Shown piece after piece: positions 42,872 through 51,724 of a stretch of DNA of 64,000 nt. Below the pieces are notes generated by a model, which worked only from the letters and a program-made list of their open reading frames with translations, had not been told where the DNA came from and made no database searches. The position numbers and the translations under genes were made by a program. The DNA comes from Bacteroides timonensis (GTDB lineage: Bacteria > Bacteroidota > Bacteroidia > Bacteroidales > Bacteroidaceae). The stretch is taken from NCBI RefSeq assembly GCF_000513195.1, contig NZ_CBVI010000048.1:1-64000 (forward strand). The letters are read 5' to 3'. Position 1 is the stretch's first letter, and every line of letters starts with the position of its first letter.

Positions 42872-44318
42872 TATATGGAAATCACTGGATTGGGTAACGA
42901 TCTGTGTTTACTTGATTCTGATTGTATTCGGTTGGTTTAGCGTTTGCGGGGCAAGCTATGATTATGGCGACCGTGACTTCTGGGATTTCTCCACTCGTGC
43001 AGGTAAGCAACTGGTTTGGATTATCTGCTCTTTCGGATTAGGGTTTGTGCTGTTGATGCTTGAAGATGATATTTATGATATGTTTGCCTATCTGATTTAT
43101 ATAGCACTTGCCATCTTACTTGTGGTCACTATCTTTATAGCCCCTGATACGAAGGGGTCGAGGTCGTGGCTGGTCATGGGGCCGGTAAGTTTGCAGCCGG
43201 CTGAGTTTGCCAAGTTTGCTACGGCGCTGGCTCTTGCCAAGTATATGAATTCCTATTCGTTCACCATGAAGAACTGGAAGAATATCTTGATGATGGTCTT
43301 TCTTATTCTGTTCCCGATGATGCTTATTATTTTGCAGCGGGAGACTGGCTCAGCGTTGGTATATATTGCTTTCTTTTTGGTTCTGTATCGGGAGGGGATG
43401 CCGGGTGTGGTACTGTTTTCCGGAGTGTGCGCGGTCGTTTATTTTGTGGTAGGTATTCGTTTTGACCAGGTGTTTATTGCCGATACGCCGACGCCGATAG
43501 GGGAGTTTGCTGTACTTTCGATGGTCTTGCTGTCTGCGGCAGGAATGGTGTGGGTTTATAAGAAGAAATGGGAACCGGTACGCAATATATTGTTAGTTAC
43601 CATTGGAGTGTTGTTAATCGCTTATTTTATATCGGAATATGTGATTCCGTTTAATTTGGTTTGGGTGCAATGGGGACTGTGTGTGCTGGTAGTTGGGTAC
43701 CTTATTTTCCTTTCGTTAAGTGAACGCCATCTTAGTTATTTCCTGATAGGTATGTTTGCTATCGGTTCTATCGGTTTCTTATATTCCAGTGATTACTTCT
43801 TTAATAAAGTATTGGAGCCTCACCAGCAGATACGTATCAAGGTGGTATTAGGTATGGAAGAAGATTTGGCTGGTGCCGGATACAATGTCAACCAGTCGAA
43901 GATAGCTATCGGTTCCGGTGGTCTGACAGGAAAGGGTTTCCTGAACGGTACTCAGACTAAGTTGAAATATGTACCCGAACAAGATACGGACTTTATTTTC
44001 TGTACGGTAGGTGAAGAAGAAGGATTTATAGGTTCTACTGCCGTGCTACTCTTATTCCTTATATTAATACTCCGTCTGATTGCTGTGGCGGAGCGGCAAC
44101 CGTCTACTTTTGGTCGAGTCTATGGGTACTCAGTCGTTAGTATATTCCTGTTCCACCTATTTATTAATGTAGGTATGGTGCTGGGATTAACACCTGTGAT
44201 TGGTATTCCGCTGCCATTCTTTAGTTATGGCGGTTCTTCGCTTTGGGGATTCACCATCCTGCTGTTCATCTTCCTGCGGATTGATGCAGGACGCAAAAAG
44301 AGACTGTCAGCGTTTTAA
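42852..44318 (+). CDS. rodA: RodA peptidoglycan glycosyltransferase (SEDS family)
   Basis: A 488-residue polytopic protein of the SEDS family that polymerises lipid II for elongation. Family motifs seen are GSRSWLVMGPVSLQPAEFAK, the catalytic-loop region with YVPEQDTDFIFCTVGEEEGF and the C-terminal GIPLPFFSYGGSS. It is longer than proteobacterial RodA (about 370) because of extra helices near residues 200-300, as is usual in Bacteroidetes. Starts inside mrdA; its end overlaps the opposing gldH by 12 bases. Confidence 0.95.
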   Translation: MVTRRDSIWKSLDWVTICVYLILIVFGWFSVCGASYDYGDRDFWDFSTRAGKQLVWIICSFGLGFVLLMLEDDIYDMFAYLIYIALAILLVVTIFIAPDTKGSRSWLVMGPVSLQPAEFAKFATALALAKYMNSYSFTMKNWKNILMMVFLILFPMMLIILQRETGSALVYIAFFLVLYREGMPGVVLFSGVCAVVYFVVGIRFDQVFIADTPTPIGEFAVLSMVLLSAAGMVWVYKKKWEPVRNILLVTIGVLLIAYFISEYVIPFNLVWVQWGLCVLVVGYLIFLSLSERHLSYFLIGMFAIGSIGFLYSSDYFFNKVLEPHQQIRIKVVLGMEEDLAGAGYNVNQSKIAIGSGGLTGKGFLNGTQTKLKYVPEQDTDFIFCTVGEEEGFIGSTAVLLLFLILILRLIAVAERQPSTFGRVYGYSVVSIFLFHLFINVGMVLGLTPVIGIPLPFFSYGGSSLWGFTILLFIFLRIDAGRKKRLSAF

Positions 44319-44792
44319 TTTGATTCCTACATCATTGATACCTGGAAGAACTTCGTCTGGTAGAAGGTGTATAATTTTGAAGCGGTATTCCCCGGCTTTT
44401 CCAATACGGATGAAACCTGCTGGAAGAGTTGATTGATATAACCCACCCCAGCCATCTCCTAACCAAATACCTGCATTGTCAGCAAGTCGCAGTTCCAATG
44501 TATCCCGCTTGATATTTGGGACTTCCGGACTGTCGTAGTAGATGAGTAAGGGCAGATTCTGATACGGATAATTGTTCCGGTTTCTCACTTCTACGGATAC
44601 ATTGTAGAGTGTAGCGGAGTCTGCAACCGAAACATTGAAGAATAGTGTGTCATTCCGCTGCCAGCCTTCCGTTGGCAGGGATTGAAAAGAATGATATACA
44701 GTCTGTTCATCGCAGGCTGTATAGAAGCTTGCGATGAACAGCAGTATTAAACTCTTCAGGAGAGATGTTTTATTCTTGAGCTGGTTTTTCAT
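44307..44792 (-). CDS. gldH: Gliding-motility-type lipoprotein GldH
   Basis: A 161-residue lipoprotein. The start at 44792 is chosen because it gives a proper lipoprotein signal (SLILLFIASFYTAC); longer readings only retranslate the ricT tail in another frame. The body has the GldH pattern (F-x-SLPTEGWQRNDTLFF, YNVSVEVRNRNNYPY, then EVLPGINDVGIKL). Bacteroides do not glide, and in such species the protein is thought to belong to the envelope rather than to motility. It overlaps ricT by 23 bases, a conserved Bacteroidetes pairing. Confidence 0.88.
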   Translation of the reverse strand: MKNQLKNKTSLLKSLILLFIASFYTACDEQTVYHSFQSLPTEGWQRNDTLFFNVSVADSATLYNVSVEVRNRNNYPYQNLPLLIYYDSPEVPNIKRDTLELRLADNAGIWLGDGWGGLYQSTLPAGFIRIGKAGEYRFKIIHLLPDEVLPGINDVGIKLKR

Positions 44793-46173
44793 TTCCGGCT
44801 GGTTTCTCTCCTTGTGGTCTGGGTGGATTGTTGGGTCTGGGACCTCTATCAACACGTTGTCCATCTCCTCGTTCACGGTTTTTTTGCTTGTTGCGTCTGA
44901 CCTGATCGCCTTGTTGTCTGGGTTGGTTCCCCTGTTGCCTTGGCTGCTCGCCTTGTGGTCTGGGGGCACCTTGTGGGCGTGGTTCACCTTGTGGGCGTGG
45001 TCTGGATTGTTGATCTCCAGGTTGATTCGGATTTCCTTTTTTCTTTTTCTTGCGGTTGTTATTACCGCCGTTTCCATTTCCGCCACCGTTATTTTCTCCG
45101 CCATTTTTACCTTTACGACTACGGTCGAAGCGGGTTAAGCTTTCCTGTTCCAACAAATCTATCGGCTTCTTGGGTTCCACTTGGCGTGCTTCTTCTACAA
45201 GACTTTCTGGCTTAGTGCCCCGTTTGTTCATACCGATGATTTCAAATGCACGCTTACCACTGATTGTTACCAGATTGGCAGGAATGTTTTTGTCGGTAGA
45301 GTAGGTTATCTGATTGCTTAGAATATCTGCCTTAAAGAAATAGAAAGTACCGTCTTTGGTTTCCAACTCGATCTCCCTGGAAGGAAGACGTTTCTGAGCT
45401 TCCACATAGCAGTCCACTTCATAGTTGAGACAGCATTTCAGTTTGGCACATTGTCCAGCCAGTTTTTGCGGATTGAGAGAAATATCCTGATAACGGGCGG
45501 CACTTGTGGATACTGACACGAAGGAAGTCATCCAAGTGGCACAGCAGAGCTCGCGTCCGCAAGGGCCGATACCGCCGATTCGTCCGGCTTCCTGACGTGC
45601 GCCAATTTGCTTCATTTCAATGCGGACATGGAAAGTATCTGCCAATACTTTGATCAGCTGGCGGAAGTCCACACGCTCATCGGCAATATAATAGAAAATA
45701 GCTTTGTTGCCGTCTCCCTGATATTCCACATCACCGATTTTCATGTTGAGATTCAGGTTGAGGGCAATCTGCCGGGCACGTATCATGGTGTCATGCTCGC
45801 GTCCCTTGGCTTCATTATATTTGTCCATATCTACCTGCTTGGCTTTGCGATAGATGCGCTTGATATCAGCCTCAGACTTGATGTTAGCTTTTCGCATTTG
45901 TAGCGGAACAAGGCGTCCGGTTAGGGTCACTACACCGATGTCATGTCCCGGCGTTGCTTCTACGGCCACGATGTCGCCCTTTTCAAGAGGTATATGGTTA
46001 CTATTGCGGAAATATCCTTTGCGGGTATTCTTGAACTGAACTTCTACCAGGTCGCTTTCTTCCCCGTTTCCGGGAATGTCGGCCAGCCAGTCGTAGGTAT
46101 TCAGTTGCTTGTCTTGCTTGCCGCAACTTTTGCAGCGGAGACCTCCGCTTCCGTTATGTAGTTTAAAATCCAT
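44770..46173 (-). CDS. ricT: PSP1-domain protein, RicT-like
   Basis: A 467-residue protein. The PSP1 core (about 40-330) has the iron-sulfur-type cysteines in GPCGRELCCATW and CAKLKCCLNYEVDCY, and an N-terminal CKSCGK pair. In Bacillus, RicT works with RicA and RicF in RNA processing by RNase Y; the role in Bacteroidetes is inferred. The last 110 residues or so are low-complexity: a Gly/Asn stretch then eight or so P-R-[PQ]-Q-G repeats rich in Arg, as in RNA-binding tails. Lies between holB and gldH, all on the minus strand. Confidence 0.88.
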   Translation of the reverse strand: MDFKLHNGSGGLRCKSCGKQDKQLNTYDWLADIPGNGEESDLVEVQFKNTRKGYFRNSNHIPLEKGDIVAVEATPGHDIGVVTLTGRLVPLQMRKANIKSEADIKRIYRKAKQVDMDKYNEAKGREHDTMIRARQIALNLNLNMKIGDVEYQGDGNKAIFYYIADERVDFRQLIKVLADTFHVRIEMKQIGARQEAGRIGGIGPCGRELCCATWMTSFVSVSTSAARYQDISLNPQKLAGQCAKLKCCLNYEVDCYVEAQKRLPSREIELETKDGTFYFFKADILSNQITYSTDKNIPANLVTISGKRAFEIIGMNKRGTKPESLVEEARQVEPKKPIDLLEQESLTRFDRSRKGKNGGENNGGGNGNGGNNNRKKKKKGNPNQPGDQQSRPRPQGEPRPQGAPRPQGEQPRQQGNQPRQQGDQVRRNKQKNRERGDGQRVDRGPRPNNPPRPQGEKPAGNEKPAQE

Positions 46174-46214
46174 TTTTTTATTTATGATTGAGATTACTAC
46201 TATATATCTGATTT

Positions 46215-47333
46215 CTACTGTTTCAGTAGAACTATCATTTTCAATGAAAAATCAAAAAAGACCATCCTTGCATTTACATTTTGCTCAATATGTATTTGCG
46301 CTTCGCTCAATTCATCCATCATTCCCATTACATTCCGTTCGTTGATAAAAGGGGAAAAACGGGTGGCAAAATTTTGTTCGGGCAAAGTCATGTAATTCAT
46401 TTCTTTGCAATGCAGGTTATAGATGAAATTCTCACGTATCATACGCTGGGCGTATGTCAGGAAGTTCTTCTGTCGTTCGCGTCCCATGCCTGCCAGTTGC
46501 TCACTCCATTGCTTCATTTCACGTATCTTCCGTTGATAGGAAAGACGCATGAGACTGACAAAGAGTTCAAAGAACAGTTCGTTTTCTTCGTTCAGGTGGA
46601 TGGTTTCCAATGCTTTGATAAAGTCACCGTTGGCAAGATGCGCCAAGGTGAAACTATCATTAGGGCGTACACCGTATTTCTGTTGCAAGGCGTTGGCAAT
46701 ATCCGCTTCTTCTATTTTACGGATGTTGAAACGTTGCGTACGGCTCAGGATTGTCGGCAGTATCATGTCTGGAGTTTCGGATATCAATAAGAATACTGTC
46801 TTTTCGGGAGGCTCTTCCAGAAGCTTCAATAACTTGTTGGCGCAAACTACGTGCATTTTCTCCGGTAGCCAGACGATAGTAACCTTGTAGCCACCTTCGC
46901 TCGATTTCAGGCTGAGCTTGCGCACTATCTCGTCACTCTCCTTTGCATAGATGATGGCTTGCCCGTTTTCAGCATCCATCTCGTTTAGCCAGTGGTTGAG
47001 ACTGAAATAAGGGCTGTTCAGCGCCAGATGGCGCCAGTCAGCTATGTAATCGTCGCACACTTCTTTCTTTCCTTTTTTTACGATGGGAAAGACGAAATGT
47101 ACATCCGGATGTACCAGCTTATTCCATTTTATGCAGGAGGGACAAGTGCCACAGGCGTCTGTATCTGTACGGTTCGGGCAACAGATGTAACGGGCATAAG
47201 CCATTGCCAACGGAAGTTTTCCCACTCCCGATGGACCGCAGAAGAGCTGAGCATGAGGAATACGCCCCTCTTGCACTTCCTGCCGGAGCCGCTGTTTGGC
47301 TGCTTCTTGTCCTATTACCTCTTTGAAAAACAC
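46215..47333 (-). CDS. holB: DNA polymerase III delta-prime subunit
   Basis: A 372-residue clamp-loader subunit. It has the P-loop remnant CGPSGVGKL (Leu instead of Ser/Thr after Lys39, expected for the non-hydrolysing delta-prime), the four-Cys zinc module (CCPNRTDTDACGTCPSC) and LLKLLEEPPEKTVFLLISE with the SRTQ motif (LSRTQRFN). It helps load the sliding clamp onto DNA. It sits 41 bases upstream of ricT on the same strand. Confidence 0.94.
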   Translation of the reverse strand: MFFKEVIGQEAAKQRLRQEVQEGRIPHAQLFCGPSGVGKLPLAMAYARYICCPNRTDTDACGTCPSCIKWNKLVHPDVHFVFPIVKKGKKEVCDDYIADWRHLALNSPYFSLNHWLNEMDAENGQAIIYAKESDEIVRKLSLKSSEGGYKVTIVWLPEKMHVVCANKLLKLLEEPPEKTVFLLISETPDMILPTILSRTQRFNIRKIEEADIANALQQKYGVRPNDSFTLAHLANGDFIKALETIHLNEENELFFELFVSLMRLSYQRKIREMKQWSEQLAGMGRERQKNFLTYAQRMIRENFIYNLHCKEMNYMTLPEQNFATRFSPFINERNVMGMMDELSEAQIHIEQNVNARMVFFDFSLKMIVLLKQ

Positions 47334-47384
47334 GATATTATATATGGTTTTATAATTTACAACTAATGTTACTTGATTTCGGCC

Positions 47385-48338
47385 TTAGTATACCAGCTTT
47401 GCAACTTCTTTTATACTGTCCACTGCACCGATGGAGTAGAAGTGAATACTGGGTACTCCATGTTCCACTAATTCCTTACATTGCTTAACACACCATTCGA
47501 TGCCTACTTGTTTGGCTTCTTCATCCATTTTGCATTTCATTGCTTCGCATGTCAGTTCTTCGGGCAAGTCCACTTTGAATGTCTTGGGTATCATACTGAT
47601 TTGAGATATCTTCTTGAACGGTTTGATACCTGGAATGATGGGAATGGTGACTCCGGCTTTCCGGGCACGTTCTACGAAGTCGAAGTATTTCCGGTTATCA
47701 TAGAAAAGTTGTGTAACGGCATATTCTGCACCGGCTTCCATTTTCTTTTTCAGCCAGTAGATATCAGTGTCAATATTGGGAGCTTCTTCGTGTTTTTCGG
47801 GATAACACGCCACACCATAGGAAAATGGTGTATTGGTCACTTTCATTTCCGAGCCATCTACGAAGATGCCTTTATTGAAGTTATTGATTTGTTCTTGCAA
47901 TTCAGTAGCATGGTGGTAGCCATCGCCTTCGGGAGTGAAGACGGACTCATGTTTTGCTTTATCCCCACGTAACACCAGTAAGTCGGTAATACCCAGGAAT
48001 TGCAGATCGAGCAGTACATATTCCGTCTCTTCGCGGGTGAAACCACTGCAAAGAAGATGCGGAACTACAGTAATATTATATCTGTTTTGGATAGCGGCAG
48101 CTACTGCAACAGTCCCTGGGCGGCGGCGCAAGCGATTGCGCTGAAACAAACCGTTTCCCAGATCTTTGTACACATATTCGCTGCGATGTGTAGTGATATT
48201 GATGTATTTCGGGTCAAATTCCCGCAAAGTATCTATGGTTTCGTACAGCTTTTCGATGCCTGTGCCTTTCAGCGGTGGCAGTATTTCAAAAGAGAAAGCT
48301 GTCTTTTCGTTGCTGTGTATCAGGTCGATAATTCTCAT
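47385..48338 (-). CDS. metF: 5,10-methylenetetrahydrofolate reductase
   Basis: A 317-residue flavoenzyme giving 5-methyl-THF for methionine synthesis. Conserved parts are FSFEILPPLKGTG, NITTHRS, the FAD-site segment LLVLRGDKAKHE, and the AEYAVTQLFYDNRKYFDFV stretch. Length matches bacterial MetF. A TATTTTTG box lies about 53 bases upstream of the start. metA lies about 2.4 kb away but is transcribed separately. Confidence 0.96.
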   Translation of the reverse strand: MRIIDLIHSNEKTAFSFEILPPLKGTGIEKLYETIDTLREFDPKYINITTHRSEYVYKDLGNGLFQRNRLRRRPGTVAVAAAIQNRYNITVVPHLLCSGFTREETEYVLLDLQFLGITDLLVLRGDKAKHESVFTPEGDGYHHATELQEQINNFNKGIFVDGSEMKVTNTPFSYGVACYPEKHEEAPNIDTDIYWLKKKMEAGAEYAVTQLFYDNRKYFDFVERARKAGVTIPIIPGIKPFKKISQISMIPKTFKVDLPEELTCEAMKCKMDEEAKQVGIEWCVKQCKELVEHGVPSIHFYSIGAVDSIKEVAKLVY

Positions 48339-48390
48339 TTCTTTTTCGTTGTCTTTGTTCGGTGAACAAAACTTATTTGTACATTGGGAA

Positions 48391-48398
48391 CAAAAATA
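48391..48398 (-). promoter_or_regulatory. -7 promoter box TATTTTTG for metF
   Basis: Matches TAnnTTTG on the minus strand, 53 bases before the ATG at 48338. Confidence 0.6.
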
Positions 48399-48433
48399 CG
48401 AAAAAGAAATGAGATATGCTTTTATTTATCCGG

Positions 48434-50329
48434 CTATTCTTTTATACAACGTATGGAAAGGGCTTTATAGAATGTCTTATTGGTTACTAAAGTTCCATTT
48501 GAAATAAAATGTTCATCACTTCCTGTGAGGAATATGGTTTGCTCGGGTATGGTCTTGCCGTTATCTTCAAGAGTCCAATATCCGGTCATTTTATAGACTT
48601 GTGCATGTGCCTGTTCGTACCACATGCCTATCGGATATGCACCGAAATCGGTCAGGTTGGAGGCGGGATATACATGGTCATTCTCTTTTAATCCTTGCCA
48701 TTCTCCTGCCTTAATCAGTGATGCTTCATTACCTGTATAATTCTTCAAGCCTTCCCAGTCTTTGCTGTTGGGTATTTTCCATCCTTCCGGTGCTAAGTCA
48801 CCGGCCAGTATGGCTTCTCCGTTGTAGAAGTATATTTCAAATTTGTCTGGTTTGAAGTAGCCTGCCCCGATGCCCAATTCAACTCGTTTTGTAAGGGGAG
48901 TTCCAGTTCTGTATGTAGTTTCGCACAGATCTTTCCGCATCCAATATTGTGTCCCTATCTTTATTATCGGGTGTTCTTTCAGTGCTCCGTTTCTGATATC
49001 TCGAATCGTGTGTCGGATTACATTAACATCCGATGATTTTTCGGGCTTTGCCAGTGTTACTTTTCCTGTTTCATCCAAATAGAATTTATCGATTGCTCCT
49101 GAGGTTCCCTGAGTGTACGTGAAAGAATTATTCTCTGTGTTCCAACTTATTTGTCCTCCATTGATGTCTCTGTCATCATCCAACAGTTGAAGTACTGTCC
49201 CGTTGTTCAAATCACTTTGTTCATCTACGCCGATAGGATAAATCGTGATTGCTTGTGAATCGATATCATCTGATTTAAGATACTCTTTGCAGATTTCCAC
49301 GATAGGTTTTCCGCTGTTGTATACTCTATAAACATTTGATTGGGTGAAAGACAGGGCGGCAATGTGTATGGCTGTCGTCTTGCCGCTATTGTCCGTATCC
49401 TTACCTTCTACGGTTGTCCAGTCTTCTATACTGCTGGCTATCCCTGTCAGCACATGACTGGTGGTCTGCATGGCAGCGATGTCCAGGTTGCATTGTGTGC
49501 TTCCGGTCATTGTTAATTCCGGCATTGGGCATGTGTATAGTTGTCCATTCCAATCCATAACGAATGATTGCGTATCGGGATTAATTTCTTGCGGGATAAT
49601 AATAATCTCTTTTCCTATTAATTTCCCCTCTTTTATACTCCATGTTCCGTAAGGAATGATATCCGCGTCTTCTTCTTTATGAATTGTAAATTCTTCTGTG
49701 CTTAGATCGTAGTCGGCTTTATTGTAGAATCCTGTGGCAATGATGCGTGGATTGGCTTTTAATAAAGCTTCAACGTTTTCATCTCCTTTCGGTGTGAGTG
49801 TGATGTTGAATTTCACCAATTTATGATGGAACTTCAGTTCAACGGCCTTTTCGCTGCTTGCTATCTTTGCTTGTGTGGCAATTAGAAAGTCAGATAGAGA
49901 TCGCTTTTTGGCATTGCTTTGATCGGACTGTACGGAAACTGGGATGATGGAAGAGTTGGCCGCTATCTCTGCCGACTGATATGGAGAATAGCTGATGAAG
50001 TCTAGCATTGCATCTCCCACTGGGTAGAAAACAGTTTTTTCGGGGATAAGTTTAGCGTCTTCTCCGCATTCTAACAGCAAATTGTTAATGTATCGTTCTT
50101 TTGCAATGGAAGTAGAAGACAGCATTGCGTACAATCCCACTTTATCTCCTTTTTCAAAGGCCGTATTGGTTACTCGCGTATTGGTTTTACTGACTTTTGT
50201 GGTAAATGTGATCGGTACTGTTCCAGAAGGTGTTTCTGAGTCAATTTTATTGACGCAAGCGGTAAATAAGTGGATGAGGCAGAGTGATAATAGGATCAGT
50301 CTGTTTTTCTTGATAGTTGTTTTGTTCAT
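48434..50329 (-). CDS. Fimbrillin-family lipoprotein with C-terminal FISUMP domain
   Basis: A 631-residue surface lipoprotein. ATG 50329 is preferred because it gives a clean lipoprotein signal ending LFTAC (Cys25). Residues about 35-300 match the fimbrillin (Mfa-like) pattern: ITFTTKVSKTNTRVTNTAF, KGDKVGLYAML, FYPVGDAMLDFISYSPY, then a second beta domain. The C-terminal 150 residues are a FISUMP-type fold (IGTQYWMRKDLCETTYRTG, APEGWKIPNSKDWEGL, TGYWTLEDNGK, ALSIRCIKE). It may be a pilus tip or adhesin rather than a shaft, as no usher-like or other fimbrial genes adjoin it. Confidence 0.85.
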   Translation of the reverse strand: MNKTTIKKNRLILLSLCLIHLFTACVNKIDSETPSGTVPITFTTKVSKTNTRVTNTAFEKGDKVGLYAMLSSTSIAKERYINNLLLECGEDAKLIPEKTVFYPVGDAMLDFISYSPYQSAEIAANSSIIPVSVQSDQSNAKKRSLSDFLIATQAKIASSEKAVELKFHHKLVKFNITLTPKGDENVEALLKANPRIIATGFYNKADYDLSTEEFTIHKEEDADIIPYGTWSIKEGKLIGKEIIIIPQEINPDTQSFVMDWNGQLYTCPMPELTMTGSTQCNLDIAAMQTTSHVLTGIASSIEDWTTVEGKDTDNSGKTTAIHIAALSFTQSNVYRVYNSGKPIVEICKEYLKSDDIDSQAITIYPIGVDEQSDLNNGTVLQLLDDDRDINGGQISWNTENNSFTYTQGTSGAIDKFYLDETGKVTLAKPEKSSDVNVIRHTIRDIRNGALKEHPIIKIGTQYWMRKDLCETTYRTGTPLTKRVELGIGAGYFKPDKFEIYFYNGEAILAGDLAPEGWKIPNSKDWEGLKNYTGNEASLIKAGEWQGLKENDHVYPASNLTDFGAYPIGMWYEQAHAQVYKMTGYWTLEDNGKTIPEQTIFLTGSDEHFISNGTLVTNKTFYKALSIRCIKE

Positions 50330-50533
50330 ATAATGTTGTTGTTTTGTGGAATACGATGATCGAATTCCCAATTAATAGTTGTTAATCAAAACATTGGAGT
50401 ATCTGGGGTGGTCGGGACCATAATTGGTATAGAAAAGACTGTTGCTTTGGAATGCTAATTAGTTGAATTCGCGCTTGAATTCCGGTTCTGTTCCATCTTT
50501 ATGTTTTTCAACGTTTATTAACCTAATGGATGT

Positions 50534-50541
50534 CAAAGGTA
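50534..50541 (-). promoter_or_regulatory. -7 promoter box TACCTTTG, candidate for the fimbrillin gene
   Basis: Perfect consensus on the minus strand about 205 bases before the ATG, which implies a long leader. The rest of the 388-bp gap between 50329 and 50718 holds no gene I can support. Confidence 0.5.
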
Positions 50542-50679
50542 AAATAAACTTTTAAAAAACAGAAAGAAAAGAATAACTTTATACCAATTATTTACTTATT
50601 ATGCTTTGTATGAACAGGATAAATAACTTGAAATGTCCCTACATTTTCATTCTTTCGCGGGAGATTTCAAAATTATCAG

Positions 50680-50687
50680 TACCTTTG
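50680..50687 (+). promoter_or_regulatory. -7 promoter box TACCTTTG for metA
   Basis: Perfect consensus, 30 bases before the ATG at 50718. Confidence 0.7.
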
Positions 50688-50717
50688 TACTCTAAATTAA
50701 AGATAATCTGATAACTT

Positions 50718-51635
50718 ATGCCATTAAATTTACCTGATAAGCTGCCGGCGATAGAGTTGCTGAAAGAAGAGAACATATTTGTTATTGACAACTCCCGCGC
50801 CACGCAACAGGACATCCGTCCGTTGCGCATCGTTATCCTGAACTTGATGCCTTTGAAGATTACCACGGAGACAGATCTTGTGCGTTTGCTCTCCAATACA
50901 CCGCTTCAAGTGGAAATCTCGTTCATGAAAATCAAGAGTCATACATCAAAGAATACGCCTGTAGAACACATGCAGACATTCTATACTGACTTTGAAAAGA
51001 TGCGTGGCGAGAAGTACGACGGTATGATTATCACCGGTGCACCTGTAGAACAATTAGATTTCGAAGAGGTGACTTACTGGGATGAAATAATGGAAATATT
51101 CGATTGGGCGCGTACGCATGTCACATCTACCCTTTATATATGCTGGGCTGCACAGGCCGGACTTTATCATCATTATGGAGTACCCAAGTATGCGTTGGAT
51201 AAGAAAATGTTCGGCATATTCGAGCATCGTCCTTTAGATCCGCTGCACGCTATTTTCCGTGGTTTCGATGATATGTTCTATGTACCCCATAGCCGCCATA
51301 CGGAAGTACGGAAAGAAGATATCTTGAAAGTGCCGGAGCTTACTTTACTTTCGGAATCGGAAGATGCAGGCGTGCATCTTGTTGTGGCACGTGGCGGACG
51401 TGAGTTCTTTGTTACCGGACATTCGGAATACTCTCCACTGACGCTGGATACGGAATATCGCAGGGATGTGGATAAAGGTCTACCTATTGAAATACCTCGT
51501 AATTATTATGTGGATAATGATCCGGACAAAGGTGTGATGGTACGTTGGCGTGCCCATGCCAATCTGCTGTTCTCTAATTGGTTGAACTATTTCGTTTATC
51601 AGGAAACTCCGTACAATATTAATGATATAAAATAG
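50718..51635 (+). CDS. metA: Homoserine O-acyltransferase MetA, acetyl-type by active-site residue
   Basis: A 305-residue enzyme that acylates homoserine in methionine synthesis. The catalytic Cys142 is in YICWAAQA, and the C-terminal His-Glu is in GHSEY. Family work has shown that residue 111 decides the acyl donor: Gly in the succinyl-CoA E. coli enzyme, Glu in acetyl-CoA enzymes. Here it is Glu111 (TGAPVEQL, counted from the start), so acetyl-CoA is predicted although databases often name such genes succinyltransferase. Own promoter; an inverted repeat follows the stop. Confidence 0.95.
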   Translation: MPLNLPDKLPAIELLKEENIFVIDNSRATQQDIRPLRIVILNLMPLKITTETDLVRLLSNTPLQVEISFMKIKSHTSKNTPVEHMQTFYTDFEKMRGEKYDGMIITGAPVEQLDFEEVTYWDEIMEIFDWARTHVTSTLYICWAAQAGLYHHYGVPKYALDKKMFGIFEHRPLDPLHAIFRGFDDMFYVPHSRHTEVRKEDILKVPELTLLSESEDAGVHLVVARGGREFFVTGHSEYSPLTLDTEYRRDVDKGLPIEIPRNYYVDNDPDKGVMVRWRAHANLLFSNWLNYFVYQETPYNINDIK

Positions 51636-51716
51636 CTACAAGCTACGAGCTGCGAGTGACAAGACCTTGCGGTATATAGTGTAGCACTCGTAGCTTGTAG
51701 CCTGTAACTTGTAACT
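51634..51716. repeat. Inverted repeat between metA and the U32 gene
   Basis: CTACAAGCTACGAGCTGCGAGTG on the left is nearly complementary to GCACTCGTAGCTTGTAG on the right, followed by a second word CTGTAACTTGTAAC. It fills the 89-bp spacer and could form a long RNA hairpin. Confidence 0.7.
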
Positions 51717-51724
51717 AAAACGAT

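Noticed and set aside
44793..45104. N-terminal extension of gldH
   Set aside because: The extra 104 residues are the ricT tail read in another frame; the ATG at 44792 gives a proper lipoprotein signal.
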